From Methanobacterium sp. (GTDB taxonomy: Archaea; Methanobacteriota; Methanobacteria; Methanobacteriales; Methanobacteriaceae): 14,436 bases of DNA. The stretch covers positions 1 to 14,436 of the forward strand of contig JAHRFX010000045.1 in assembly GCA_019084405.1 (NCBI GenBank). Reading direction: 5' to 3'. Shown here piece after piece: positions 1 through 7,706 of this stretch. The position numbers and the translations under genes were made by a program. Position 1 is the first letter of the stretch; every line of letters begins with the position of its first letter. Under the pieces are notes generated by a model. It saw nothing but the letters and a program-made list of their open reading frames with translations, was not told the origin of the DNA and made no database searches.

Positions 1-171
1 AACCCGCTCCAACTGCCTATAATTCTTCACATCACCCCGCACATAATCATCCAACTCATGATGCAGCAAATCCAGAGCCAGAACCTCATGACCCCTGCTT
101 CTCAACTCACTAACCAGGTTAGTTCCAATAAAACCTGACCCTCCAGTAACTAAAATTCTCTTGGTTTCCAT
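1..171 (-). CDS. NAD-dependent epimerase/dehydratase, N-terminal part (runs off the left edge)
   Basis: The first 57 codons of a leftward gene are present; the rest lies outside the window. The protein opens METKRILVTGGSGFIGTNLV, a Rossmann strand followed by the TGGSGFIG dinucleotide-binding loop (residues 9-16). LALDLL then follows at 31-36, where extended short-chain dehydrogenases carry the acidic residue that binds the cofactor ribose. Family members interconvert or dehydrate nucleotide sugars (for example UDP-glucose 4-epimerase or dTDP-glucose dehydratase) in the cytoplasm. The catalytic Tyr-x3-Lys region is missing, so the substrate cannot be told. The ATG at 171 is supported by GGAG on the minus strand (181-184), nine bases upstream. 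The gene is divergent from the copper ATPase and may supply sugars for the glycosyltransferases further right; that link is inference. Confidence 0.9.
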   Translation of the reverse strand, partial: METKRILVTGGSGFIGTNLVSELRSRGHEVLALDLLHHELDDYVRGDVKNYRQLERV

Positions 172-417
172 GATAATTATCTCCAGTGCGATTATTCTAT
201 AAAAATATAAAAGATTAATTAATAAAGTTTTATCCTTAATATAAGTTAACTTAACGGGAATTAATTTATTCACCTTAAAAACATATTTTTAGATTATCCT
301 TTGGTATTAAAATATATTTACCATCTATTTAATTAGTTTTCAAATACCTTGAGACGGTAAAAAATCGTACTCAGGATATAATAGGAATTATTAACCAGCC
401 CCAATATAAAAACTGTT

Positions 418-446
418 TTTAGAATAGAATATTTAGAATAGAATAT
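418..446. repeat. Perfect 14-bp tandem direct repeat upstream of the copper ATPase
   Basis: TTTAGAATAGAATA occurs at 418-431 and again immediately at 432-445, with one more matching T at 446. The pair ends 84 bases before the ATPase start codon, just upstream of a TATA-like ACTATATTAA (464-473). The position fits a metal-responsive operator, but replication slippage in AT-rich DNA is an equally good explanation. Confidence 0.75.
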
Positions 447-463
447 AATATAACAACTATTTT

Positions 464-473
464 ACTATATTAA
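464..473 (+). promoter_or_regulatory. Candidate TATA box for the copper ATPase
   Basis: ACTATATTAA lies 58-67 bases before the ATG at 531. With usual archaeal spacing, transcription would start near 495-500 and leave a leader of about 30-35 bases containing AGGGGAA (517-523). Other AT strings nearby, such as AATATAATATAA (442-453), could serve instead. Confidence 0.3.
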
Positions 474-530
474 TCTTAAGATTATGAAATAAATTAATTA
501 GATTCCAGGAAAATAATAGGGGAATTGTAG

Positions 531-2873
531 ATGGTGGAAGATAAAACTAAAAAAGAAACCGTTACTATCAATGTTACCGGGATGCACTGTACCTCCTGTG
601 CCATGAATATTGAAAAAAAGCTAAAAGGAACAGAAGGTGTCAGTCAGGCCCAGGTAAATTATTCCACAGGAAAAGCAAATGTGGAGTATGCACCACATAA
701 GATTGCTAAAAAGGAAATCCTGGATGCCGTGGAAGATAGTGGTTTTAAAGGTTTTTTCATTCATGAAGAGGAAGCAGAATATGCCACCGACCCCATCACC
801 GGCATACGTCTTTTAAAGTCCCGGGCTATAAAAAAAAGTTTTGGAGGTAGGGATTACTATTTTGCAGATGAACACTCTCTGCGTAAATTCCAGGCCCCGG
901 AAGAAGAATTAAAAACCATGAAAAAACGGGTGGCCCTGGCCTTGGGTGGGGTTATAATATTAGGTGTGGCGCGGGTGGTGGCCACCGTTAGCCTGGCTGC
1001 AGGTGTTTCCCTTATCAGCATGGCCCCTATACCAGCTTTGCCCTGGTTTACCTGGGGTTACTGGTTGTTTCTTTTAACCACCCCTATTCAGTTTATTGCC
1101 GGTTATGGTTTCTATAAAGGGGCCTATTATGCGGTGAAAAATCGTTCCCTGAATATGGATTTTCTGGTGGCCATGGGAACCCTTACCGCCTGGACCTACA
1201 GTAGTTTTGTATTATTTTTCCCAGGCGTCCTCCCGGTTACTGAAAGGGATGTATATTTTGAAGTATCAGCAGTTATTATTGCCTTTGTACTGGTGGGGAA
1301 GTTCATGGAGGACTATATCAAGCAGCGCAGTTCAGCAGCAGTTCGCAAACTCCTGGATCTTCGACCAAAAACCGCCCAGGTAATCCGTGATGGGGCCGAA
1401 ACCACGGTACTGGCTGAAACAATTAAAGTAGGAGAAATCGTGGTGGTAAGGCCCGGAGAGAGCATACCGGTGGATGGTGTGGTAACAGAAGGGGAGAGTT
1501 CTGTTGACCAGTCCATGGTTACCGGGGAGAGCATTCCCGTATCCTGTAGAGTGGGGGATGAGGTGATTGGGGCCACCATTAATAAGCAGGGCCTGATTAA
1601 ATTCCAAGCCACCAAGGTGGGTTCCCAGACTACCCTGATGCAGATAATTAAACTGGTAGAAGATGCCCAGTCTTCCAGTGCCCCTATACAAAGGTTGGCT
1701 GATCGGGTGAGTTCTTATTTTGTTCCGGTAGTAGTTTCTATTGCCCTTCTTACCCTGGTGGGTTGGACCCTGGAGGGAGATTTTACTGCCGGAATTCTGG
1801 CCTTTGTGGCGGTTCTTATAATATCATGTCCCTGTGCCCTGGGGATAGCAACTCCGGCTGCATTAATGGTGGGAGTGGGTAAAGGGGCTGAAAATGGGAT
1901 TTTAATCCGGGGTGGGGAATACTTGGAGAGAACCCACCAGTTAAATAAGGTATTTTTTGATAAAACCGGGACCCTTACCCGGGGTAAACCAGAGGTAACT
2001 CAGATAGTATCCTCTAATCCTGATGAAACTTTGAAACTAGCAGCTATGGCTGAGAAAGGCTCAGAACACCCCTTAGCCGAGGCTGTTATTAAAAAAGCAG
2101 ATGCCATGGGTCTGGAAATCCCGGATGCTACTGGATTTAAAACCATCCCTGGTCAGGGGATAACTGCCTGGTGGGAGGATAAAGCACTGGTATTGGGAAA
2201 CCGTAAAATGATGGAGGATAACAGTCTGGATATAACACCCCAGGAGGATGAAATCCAGAAACTGGAAAGTGAGGGTAATACAGTGATTATGGTGGCCTAT
2301 GATAACCAGGTTAGGGGCCTTATTGCCATTGCCGATACCCTGAAAGACCACTCAAAAGAGGTGGTAGAGGAACTGGATAGTATGGGAATTGAGTCCATCA
2401 TGCTTACTGGTGATAATGAACGCACCGCCCAGGCCATTGCCTCCCAAATAGGGATAAGTACTGTTTTCTCTGATTTACTCCCTCAGGATAAATTGGAAGT
2501 TATAAAAAAGTTACAACAAGAGGATAATGTGGTGGCCATGGTAGGAGATGGTATTAATGATGCCCCCGCCCTGGCCCAGGCTGATATTGGTATCTCCCTG
2601 GGGTCGGGAACTGATGTGGCCAAGGAAACAGGAGGGATTATCCTGGTTAATGATGACCTGCGGGATGTGGTAGCCGGTATAAAATTAAGTAAGGCCACCA
2701 TGAAGAAAATCCGCCAGAACCTGTTCTGGTCATTTTTCTATAATACTGCAGCCATACCATTAGCTGCTTTGGGGTTTTTGAATCCCATGATTGCTGCAGC
2801 AGCCATGTCTTTGAGTTCTCTTTCTGTGGTAACTAATTCTGCTCTTTTAAAGAGGCTTAAATTTAAGAAATAA
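531..2873 (+). CDS. copA: Cu+-exporting P1B-type ATPase
   Basis: This 780-aa ATP-driven heavy-metal pump of the cell membrane most likely expels Cu(I). In order: an N-terminal HMA metal-binding domain with GMHCTSC (17-23); a YHS-like segment (about 85-121) lacking the family's cysteines; membrane helices from about 131; the actuator-domain TGES (331-334); the ion-path CPC (433-435); the phosphorylation site DKTGT (477-481, Asp477); the nucleotide-binding SEHP (511-514); TGDN (626-629); the hinge GDGINDAP (672-679). Tyr737-Asn738 and Met759-x2-Ser762-Ser763 in the last helices are the signature of the Cu+ subgroup (P1B-1), favouring copper/silver over zinc/cadmium. Length is normal and all catalytic residues are present. 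AGGGGAA at 517-523 supports the ATG. No CopZ chaperone or copper regulator gene is adjacent. The gene ends at a T-rich stretch and appears monocistronic. Confidence 0.95.
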   Translation: MVEDKTKKETVTINVTGMHCTSCAMNIEKKLKGTEGVSQAQVNYSTGKANVEYAPHKIAKKEILDAVEDSGFKGFFIHEEEAEYATDPITGIRLLKSRAIKKSFGGRDYYFADEHSLRKFQAPEEELKTMKKRVALALGGVIILGVARVVATVSLAAGVSLISMAPIPALPWFTWGYWLFLLTTPIQFIAGYGFYKGAYYAVKNRSLNMDFLVAMGTLTAWTYSSFVLFFPGVLPVTERDVYFEVSAVIIAFVLVGKFMEDYIKQRSSAAVRKLLDLRPKTAQVIRDGAETTVLAETIKVGEIVVVRPGESIPVDGVVTEGESSVDQSMVTGESIPVSCRVGDEVIGATINKQGLIKFQATKVGSQTTLMQIIKLVEDAQSSSAPIQRLADRVSSYFVPVVVSIALLTLVGWTLEGDFTAGILAFVAVLIISCPCALGIATPAALMVGVGKGAENGILIRGGEYLERTHQLNKVFFDKTGTLTRGKPEVTQIVSSNPDETLKLAAMAEKGSEHPLAEAVIKKADAMGLEIPDATGFKTIPGQGITAWWEDKALVLGNRKMMEDNSLDITPQEDEIQKLESEGNTVIMVAYDNQVRGLIAIADTLKDHSKEVVEELDSMGIESIMLTGDNERTAQAIASQIGISTVFSDLLPQDKLEVIKKLQQEDNVVAMVGDGINDAPALAQADIGISLGSGTDVAKETGGIILVNDDLRDVVAGIKLSKATMKKIRQNLFWSFFYNTAAIPLAALGFLNPMIAAAAMSLSSLSVVTNSALLKRLKFKK

Positions 2874-2876
2874 TTA

Positions 2877-2890
2877 TTTTTATTTTTTTT
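2877..2890 (+). terminator. T-tract terminator after the copper ATPase
   Basis: Three bases after the TAA stop the coding strand has five T, one A and eight T. Archaeal RNA polymerase commonly terminates at such runs without a hairpin, and none is seen here. Confidence 0.6.
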
Positions 2891-3078
2891 CCAAATTATA
2901 AAAAGGTAATTTTTTAACTTAATCGAAATGTAAAATTATATAACTCTAAATGACCCCTCACATATCTTATTTTTTTAAAATTAAATGAAATTAAATTTGT
3001 TAAATACTATTTTAAGTTCATTTCTGTATTAATTATAGGAAATATATGTAAGAAAAAATTACAGAGGGTAAAACTATT

Positions 3079-3105
3079 ATATGCGTAATGTTATATTATG
3101 CATAT
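3079..3105. promoter_or_regulatory. Imperfect 27-bp palindrome before the secreted-protein gene
   Basis: ATATGCGTAATGT (3079-3091) and ATATTATGCATAT (3093-3105) flank a single T. Eleven of 13 positions are complementary and the other two would be G-U pairs in RNA. The sequence ends six bases before the AGGAGGT ribosome site (3112-3118). It could be a dimeric repressor's operator, or it may partly overlap the promoter, since TTATAT-like strings lie inside it. A promoter further left at GGAAATATATG (3039-3049) would instead place it in the leader as a weak hairpin. Confidence 0.45.
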
Positions 3106-3126
3106 CGATTAAGGAGGTAAATAAAA

Positions 3127-4938
3127 TTGAATAAATATATTTCGGTTTTGCTTATCTGTACCGCCATTTTAATTTTCTGTGGCAGTGCAGCGGCAACAGT
3201 AACCGAACAAACTGTTATACCCAATAACAATAACGTAAACTTAACTGTAGCCAATGATGACGGAGCTCGAATGAATAATAGTGAAAATGATTCCTATAGT
3301 TTTTATCCGGGTTCCGGGAGTGGAGGATTAAATGCAATAAAAATAACGGATAATTCCACTGATTCCAATACAGGTAAAGTTGTTTTCACTGACTCTCAGT
3401 CCGGGACCTTTTACATTACCTATACGGGTGGTAAAGGTTATGCTGATGCTGGTATCCTGATGGTGGCCATTAACGGCACCCTACCAGATAATTTCCAGTT
3501 AAATATTGATGCCAGTGGATATCAATGGATACCCGCCATTAATGGATTACCACCATTATTTGCTGATATAACCTTTAACTCATCCACGGTGAATGAAACT
3601 TTCTTAAAATCAGACTTCATCTATGGTCCCCAAACCTGGAAGCCCTACTGGTCAGCCAATTATCCTCTGTATGAAAAACAAAATATGACTGAAACTGCAA
3701 ACACTTTCAGTATCATGTTCATTGATCTCTATGCAGGTTTACTTAAATCCAGCGGATATAGTGAAACTCTGAATGATCTGGGAATGATTAAAATAAATTA
3801 TGAATTCCTGAATCTTCCTCTCGGCAGTTTAGCTGCATTCAATGGTTATGCCTACTCAGAATATGGTGAAATACAACCCGGTGTATTCTGGACTAACCGG
3901 GTAAACACTATCTCCCAAACCGCAATTGATACTTCAGGTTACTATGTAACTGGACTGGGAAGTTCACCAGCTGCTGAATTTACAGCCACACCTATCACTG
4001 GAAACTCACCTTTACAGGTGCAGTTTAATGATCAATCAACCAAAAACCCCACCATCTGGGCCTGGGACTTCAACAACGACGGAATAATAGACAGCACCAC
4101 ACAAAACCCCACCCACACCTACACCCAACCTGGAACCTACACCATCAAACTAAACGTCACCAATCAGGCTGGTAGCGATACCTTAACTAAAATCGACTAC
4201 ATAACCGTGAATACACCTCCAGTTGTTCCTCCTGTGGCTGCCTTTACCGGTACACCTAGTAGTGGAAACGCGGCCTTACAGGTGCAGTTTAATGATCAAT
4301 CTACCAATAACCCCACCAGCTGGGCCTGGGACTTCAACAACGACGGAATAATAGACAGCACCACACAAAACCCCACCCACACCTACACCCAACCTGGAAC
4401 CTACACCATCAAACTAACTGTAACCAATGCTGGTGGATCTGATAGTGTAACTCGAGTGGACTATATCACCGTAAATGTTCCTGCCGTGGATACCTACAGC
4501 AGGGCAATGGTTCAGGATGCAGCACGCCGAGTAAGAAACTTCATCACCAATCGTGGTGTTTTACCTAACTGGGTTCGTATGGTAGATAATGCCGGTATCA
4601 CCCACCAGGTGACCATGCCCGTATTTTTAGAGTTATCCACAGCCAGTTTAATATCTGCTGCCAACGAATTTAAGGCTATGAATGTACAAGCAGCACCTCG
4701 ACCTACTGGTCCATCTATAGTAAACCGCAACCTCTATAAATCAGGTTACATGAATATGGCTTCTAGGGTGAACAACTTCATCCGGAATAATGGTGTTACG
4801 CCTAATTTCGCCTGGAGTTCACTGGGTAACATTCGTTTCCAGGCACTGGTGGATAGTTTTGCTCGTATTGTGGCTTTCCAGTCTGAACGAGGAGTACTAC
4901 CAAATTATGTGGTTATAAACACCCGCCGGGTAAGATAA
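3127..4938 (+). CDS. Secreted PKD-domain protein with C-terminal pseudomurein-binding repeats
   Basis: This 603-aa exported protein probably attaches to the pseudomurein wall. Residues 1-23 are a signal peptide with a cut likely after GSAAA. Residues 24-278 form an extracellular region rich in Asn/Thr/Ser that I cannot assign to a function. Two PKD domains follow (about 280-362 and 368-450, with WAWDFNNDG and HTYTQPGTYTI), beta-sandwich spacers or adhesion modules. The C-terminus carries repeats of the pseudomurein-binding type: VRNFITNRGVLPNWV (469-483), VNNFIRNNGVTPNF (548-561) and a third from about 576 with GVLPNYVVI (589-597). There is no C-terminal membrane anchor, so wall binding probably rests on these repeats. 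No protease or peptidase motif is visible, so a structural or adhesive role is more likely than pseudomurein endoisopeptidase. The start is TTG, set by a strong AGGAGGT eight bases upstream. Confidence 0.85.
   Translation: MNKYISVLLICTAILIFCGSAAATVTEQTVIPNNNNVNLTVANDDGARMNNSENDSYSFYPGSGSGGLNAIKITDNSTDSNTGKVVFTDSQSGTFYITYTGGKGYADAGILMVAINGTLPDNFQLNIDASGYQWIPAINGLPPLFADITFNSSTVNETFLKSDFIYGPQTWKPYWSANYPLYEKQNMTETANTFSIMFIDLYAGLLKSSGYSETLNDLGMIKINYEFLNLPLGSLAAFNGYAYSEYGEIQPGVFWTNRVNTISQTAIDTSGYYVTGLGSSPAAEFTATPITGNSPLQVQFNDQSTKNPTIWAWDFNNDGIIDSTTQNPTHTYTQPGTYTIKLNVTNQAGSDTLTKIDYITVNTPPVVPPVAAFTGTPSSGNAALQVQFNDQSTNNPTSWAWDFNNDGIIDSTTQNPTHTYTQPGTYTIKLTVTNAGGSDSVTRVDYITVNVPAVDTYSRAMVQDAARRVRNFITNRGVLPNWVRMVDNAGITHQVTMPVFLELSTASLISAANEFKAMNVQAAPRPTGPSIVNRNLYKSGYMNMASRVNNFIRNNGVTPNFAWSSLGNIRFQALVDSFARIVAFQSERGVLPNYVVINTRRVR
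4012..4417 (+). repeat. Tandem PKD-coding duplication with 264-bp period
   Basis: Blocks 4057-4153 and 4321-4417 are identical over 97 bp, third codon positions included. Blocks 4012-4037 and 4276-4301 are identical over 26 bp. The offset is exactly 264 bp (88 codons), so the frame is kept. Between and around these blocks the two copies diverge clearly, which suggests recent gene conversion or selection on the core more than a simple recent duplication. Confidence 0.9.
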
Positions 4939-4950
4939 AAAAACAATAAA

Positions 4951-4972
4951 TTTTCCCTTTTTTTCTTTTTTT
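4951..4972 (+). terminator. T-rich terminator after the secreted-protein gene
   Basis: TTTT, CCC, seven T, C and seven T begin 12 bases after the TAA stop. No hairpin precedes them. The LiaF-like gene therefore probably has its own promoter in the AT-rich stretch 4973-5050. Confidence 0.6.
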
Positions 4973-5070
4973 AAATTAATGCGATAGGTATTCACTGTTA
5001 TTTCTAATTAAAAATAATTAATTATAAAATCTATGATTTCTATAATCCCCTTAATAGGAGTGATAAAATT

Positions 5071-5751
5071 ATGAAAAAGTTATCCAATCAAATAATTTTC
5101 GGGATTATTTTACTGATTATAGGGGTTCTATTTTTACTGCGCAGTACCGGGATTTACAATACCGGTAATTTACTTGGGTATGTTCCCTCCTTATTTATAA
5201 TCCTGGGGATTTACAGTCTAATTAAAAGTGGTTTTAAGAGTATCAGTGGTCCTTTAACCATGATTATCATCTTCACGGTGATTCAGTTACTGGTTCTGGG
5301 TGTTATTACCTGGTCTAGCCTCAGCAGCTGGTGGCCTTTAGTAATCATTCTCATTGGTGCCGGGATTATCATTAATCATTACCAGAGGGATAAAAGCAAG
5401 GTTTTTACCCGGGATAAAATCGATTTAATGGCCATTCTGGGAGGGGTGCAAAACACCATCAAATCCAGTTCATTTAAAGGAGGAGCCATCACCGCCGTAC
5501 TGGGGGGAGTGGAACTGGATCTTAGAGACTCTCAGCCCGGTCCGGACCCGGCAGTTATAAATGTAACCGTGCTCTTAGGAGGGGCAGATATTAAGGTACC
5601 CAGTGATTGGGATCTTAAAATCAATGTGGTGTCGCTTTTAGGAGGAGTGGATGATAACAGAACCCGATTGAGCAATAACACCCCTAAGGAAAAACCAGAT
5701 TTAATTATTAATGGAATGGTAGCCCTGGGTGGGCTGGATATCCACGATTAA
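5071..5751 (+). CDS. LiaF-like membrane protein (four-TMS N-terminus plus LGG-repeat C-terminal domain)
   Basis: This 226-aa membrane protein has about four hydrophobic segments (near 8-23, 35-52, 61-80 and 87-102) followed by a soluble C-terminal domain. That domain has five LGG turns: AILGGV (121-126), AVLGGV (142-147), LLGGAD (168-173), LLGGVD (189-194) and ALGGLD (218-223). They are spaced 21-29 residues apart, as expected for a small beta-solenoid. This arrangement matches the LiaF/YvqF family, which in Firmicutes restrains the LiaRS envelope-stress two-component system. No histidine kinase or response regulator lies nearby, so the archaeal partner is unknown. The ATG at 5071 has AGGAGTG (5056-5062) eight bases upstream. 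The gene follows the wall-binding protein and ends at a strong hairpin terminator. Confidence 0.8.
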   Translation: MKKLSNQIIFGIILLIIGVLFLLRSTGIYNTGNLLGYVPSLFIILGIYSLIKSGFKSISGPLTMIIIFTVIQLLVLGVITWSSLSSWWPLVIILIGAGIIINHYQRDKSKVFTRDKIDLMAILGGVQNTIKSSSFKGGAITAVLGGVELDLRDSQPGPDPAVINVTVLLGGADIKVPSDWDLKINVVSLLGGVDDNRTRLSNNTPKEKPDLIINGMVALGGLDIHD

Positions 5752-5774
5752 AAAAGATATATTTATTTTTCAAG

Positions 5775-5804
5775 GGGGTGAGTACACCCCATCTATTTTT
5801 TTTT
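5775..5804 (+). terminator. Hairpin plus T-tract terminator
   Basis: GGGGTG (5775-5780) and CACCCC (5785-5790) form a perfect six-pair stem with loop AGTA. Nine T follow at 5796-5804. It lies 23 bases after the LiaF-like stop codon and resembles a bacterial intrinsic terminator. It is also close to the end of the converging glycosyltransferase gene and may limit read-through from both sides. Confidence 0.75.
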
Positions 5805-5834
5805 AAATGCCTTAGAAGTAAGATAATGGAAAAA

Positions 5835-7499
5835 TTAGTTCATTAAAGTATTTTTTTCATATACCGTCACATTTCCCCTTTGTCTTATGATGGTGTATCC
5901 TTTCAGGGTGAGTTTTCCTTCTCCGGTGTAGATATAGTAATCCGGGTTTACTTCAAATAATTCCTGGAATACTTCCGGGCTTACTTTACCGGGTATACGA
6001 GTATATACGAATTTTTTCAGGTACCAGCTGTAAGCGGGTCCTCTTACGGCAGCTATAACCCTATCTTCAAATTCTGGATCATAATTAACCAGCCAGTTAG
6101 CAGTTTCTTTTTCAATTAAAACCACTTCATCTTCCCGGGGCATATTATCCATATAACTAACTGCAGATAATAATATGGCCAGTACCAGTACCAGGGAAAT
6201 AGCAGGAGATATCCAGGTGGTGTTTTTAAATTTATTTTGTATAATCCCTGAGATTTGCCTGATTCCCAGAGCCACTCCATAGGCTAAGGGAGGTACCATG
6301 GTAATGAAGTAACGGTCCACTTTTACCGGGTGGAAGCTGTGCATAATAAAAAAGGCGAAAAACCAGGTTAAAAACATTAAATCCAGGTCCAAATACTTTA
6401 ATTTATAGTCTCTTAGTAAATAAAACACTAATAAGGCCCACAAGATCAATAAAACCTCACTGTACACATAGGATATACTACCATAGGTAAAAATCAAAAG
6501 CAATCCCACTACTAATACTCCAGCTGCTTTAAGGTAAAGGTGAGGTACTTCAACTTTTTGCCGGGTTTTAAGGGCGTTAATTAGATAAATGATTATTCCG
6601 GTTATTATAAGTCCTAAAAGTAGATAGGCCATTAAATCAGGTGTTTGCTGGGAGGGCCATAAAAGCTGGCTGTAGTTGTCCGGGGCCGGGCTGGAGAGGT
6701 ACTGAAGTATATTTTTAAGGTAGTAGAGTAAATCCAGGTTGTATCCCGGGTTTAGTTCTGTGGCAGTTCCAGCCGCCGAGGCAGAAAACTGGGATATGAA
6801 AGGGAAGGGTTTTCCTATTTGACGGTAGAAGTACCACATGAAGGGGAGGTAGATTAAAACCCCCAGGATAATTCCTTTTACCCCATTTTTTATTTCTTCC
6901 TTTTGGGGCACGTTAAAGAATATCAAAAGCAGCATGGGTATTATTATCAGTCCGGAGGTGTAACGGGTTAAAAAGGCCAGCATGGCCACAGGAAAAGCCA
7001 GATAATAATAGCGGGAATCATTTTTAACCGCCAGGTAGGTGAAGTACAAGGCCCAGATGGATAAGGATATTGCAGGAGCATCCAGGGCTCCACTTACGGC
7101 CCAGGCCATGACAATAGTGAAGGTGGCATAAGATAAGGCCCCGGCCAGGCTTTCATATTCATTGAACCTGATTTTAAGTAGTAAGTACATTCCCACCGCA
7201 CCCAGGATATAGAATACCCCGCTTATCATAAACAGGGATAGTTCAAAAACATACCCTGCCCGGAAAAGAAGGGAGGTTAAGAATGGTAAAAAAGGTGAAA
7301 GATGCAGGGTGTCCCCTATACCCATACCTGACATTTTAAGAGCGTTATTAAGATATAAGAATATATCCCAGTAGGCCACCCCAATCCGGGACTGGATAGA
7401 AACTAACTCATAAGTTATGATGAGCATTAAAAGCCCTAAAAGGGCCATGAATATCAAAGATACTTTATTTTTGTAGATGATCTCTGTAATTTTTCCCAT
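5835..7499 (-). CDS. GT-C-type membrane glycosyltransferase (dolichyl-phosphate-mannose transferase-like)
   Basis: This 554-aa protein has about 10-12 hydrophobic segments (residues about 13-450) and a C-terminal extracytoplasmic tail of about 100 residues. The first outer loop holds VAYWDIFLYLNNAL (41-54). Its Asp45 sits where GT-C enzymes (GT39/GT83, PMT/ArnT type) carry the catalytic or metal-binding acid. Also visible are LTRYTSG (177-183) and HSFHPVKVDRYFIT (387-400), both kept in the neighbouring paralogue. Such enzymes move a sugar from a polyprenyl-phosphate donor to a protein or glycan on the outer membrane face; donor and acceptor are unknown here. AGAGG lies seven bases before the ATG. 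A TATA-like TTTATATC (7569-7576) suggests a separate promoter. Confidence 0.8.
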   Translation of the reverse strand: MGKITEIIYKNKVSLIFMALLGLLMLIITYELVSIQSRIGVAYWDIFLYLNNALKMSGMGIGDTLHLSPFLPFLTSLLFRAGYVFELSLFMISGVFYILGAVGMYLLLKIRFNEYESLAGALSYATFTIVMAWAVSGALDAPAISLSIWALYFTYLAVKNDSRYYYLAFPVAMLAFLTRYTSGLIIIPMLLLIFFNVPQKEEIKNGVKGIILGVLIYLPFMWYFYRQIGKPFPFISQFSASAAGTATELNPGYNLDLLYYLKNILQYLSSPAPDNYSQLLWPSQQTPDLMAYLLLGLIITGIIIYLINALKTRQKVEVPHLYLKAAGVLVVGLLLIFTYGSISYVYSEVLLILWALLVFYLLRDYKLKYLDLDLMFLTWFFAFFIMHSFHPVKVDRYFITMVPPLAYGVALGIRQISGIIQNKFKNTTWISPAISLVLVLAILLSAVSYMDNMPREDEVVLIEKETANWLVNYDPEFEDRVIAAVRGPAYSWYLKKFVYTRIPGKVSPEVFQELFEVNPDYYIYTGEGKLTLKGYTIIRQRGNVTVYEKNTLMN

Positions 7500-7568
7500 G
7501 CAATTTCCTCTAAAATTATATTAAATAATTAAATATTGATTATAATTATAAAATAATAGTAAGATTTA

Positions 7569-7576
7569 GATATAAA
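7569..7576 (-). promoter_or_regulatory. Candidate TATA box for the leftward GT-C gene at 5835-7499
   Basis: Read leftward, the sequence is TTTATATC, near the archaeal consensus, about 70 bases before the ATG at 7499. Transcription would start near 7545, giving a leader of about 45 bases. The flanks are AT-rich, so the assignment is tentative. Confidence 0.35.
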
Positions 7577-7601
7577 TTAATCTATCCAGTTTAAATTATT
7601 T

Positions 7602-7611
7602 CTCCCGGGAG
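7602..7611. repeat. Perfect GC-rich palindrome CTCCCGGGAG
   Basis: A ten-base perfect palindrome stands out in the AT-rich spacer between the two leftward GT-C genes. It is upstream of the candidate TATA box at 7569-7576. A 9-bp inverted repeat (AATGATAAT at 7659-7667, ATTATCATT at 7692-7700) lies beyond it, just after the stop of the 7707-9392 gene, and could mark that transcript's 3' end. Confidence 0.4.
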
Positions 7612-7706
7612 TTAATAGTGATTATTATTTTTTTAATCCCCTATCTTAAGTTTTAATGAATGATAATCTTAACATTTAAATCCAGTTAGGAATTATCATT
7701 ATCCGG

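Larger units (their letters stand above)
172..530. other. AT-rich divergent spacer, no gene seen
   Basis: These 359 bases lie between the leftward epimerase and the rightward copper ATPase. Both strands have frequent stops and I see no RNA gene or credible small reading frame. The stretch must hold promoters for both directions. It is so AT-rich that several TATA-like strings occur and none stands out for the epimerase; one possibility on the minus strand is around 200-214. The one clear structure is the 14-bp tandem repeat at 418-446. Confidence 0.6.

Noticed and set aside
1313..1691. Two overlapping minus-strand open frames of about 100 and 119 codons inside the copper ATPase gene
   Set aside because: They lie opposite a clearly conserved ATPase coding region and their products are low-complexity or show no recognisable motif.
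4057..4417. CRISPR-like reading of the repeated C-rich blocks
   Set aside because: There are only two copies, they are in frame, and both encode PKD domain sequence.
3127..4938. Pseudomurein endoisopeptidase
   Set aside because: The C-terminal repeats fit wall binding, but no Cys-His-Asp protease domain is visible; the middle is PKD domains.
5071..5751. Complete LiaFSR stress-sensing operon
   Set aside because: No histidine kinase or response regulator is encoded next to this gene.
7659..7700. 9-bp inverted repeat with a 24-base loop as a separate regulatory element
   Set aside because: The stem is AT-rich with a long loop in AT-rich DNA, so chance is likely. It is noted only as a possible 3' end signal.
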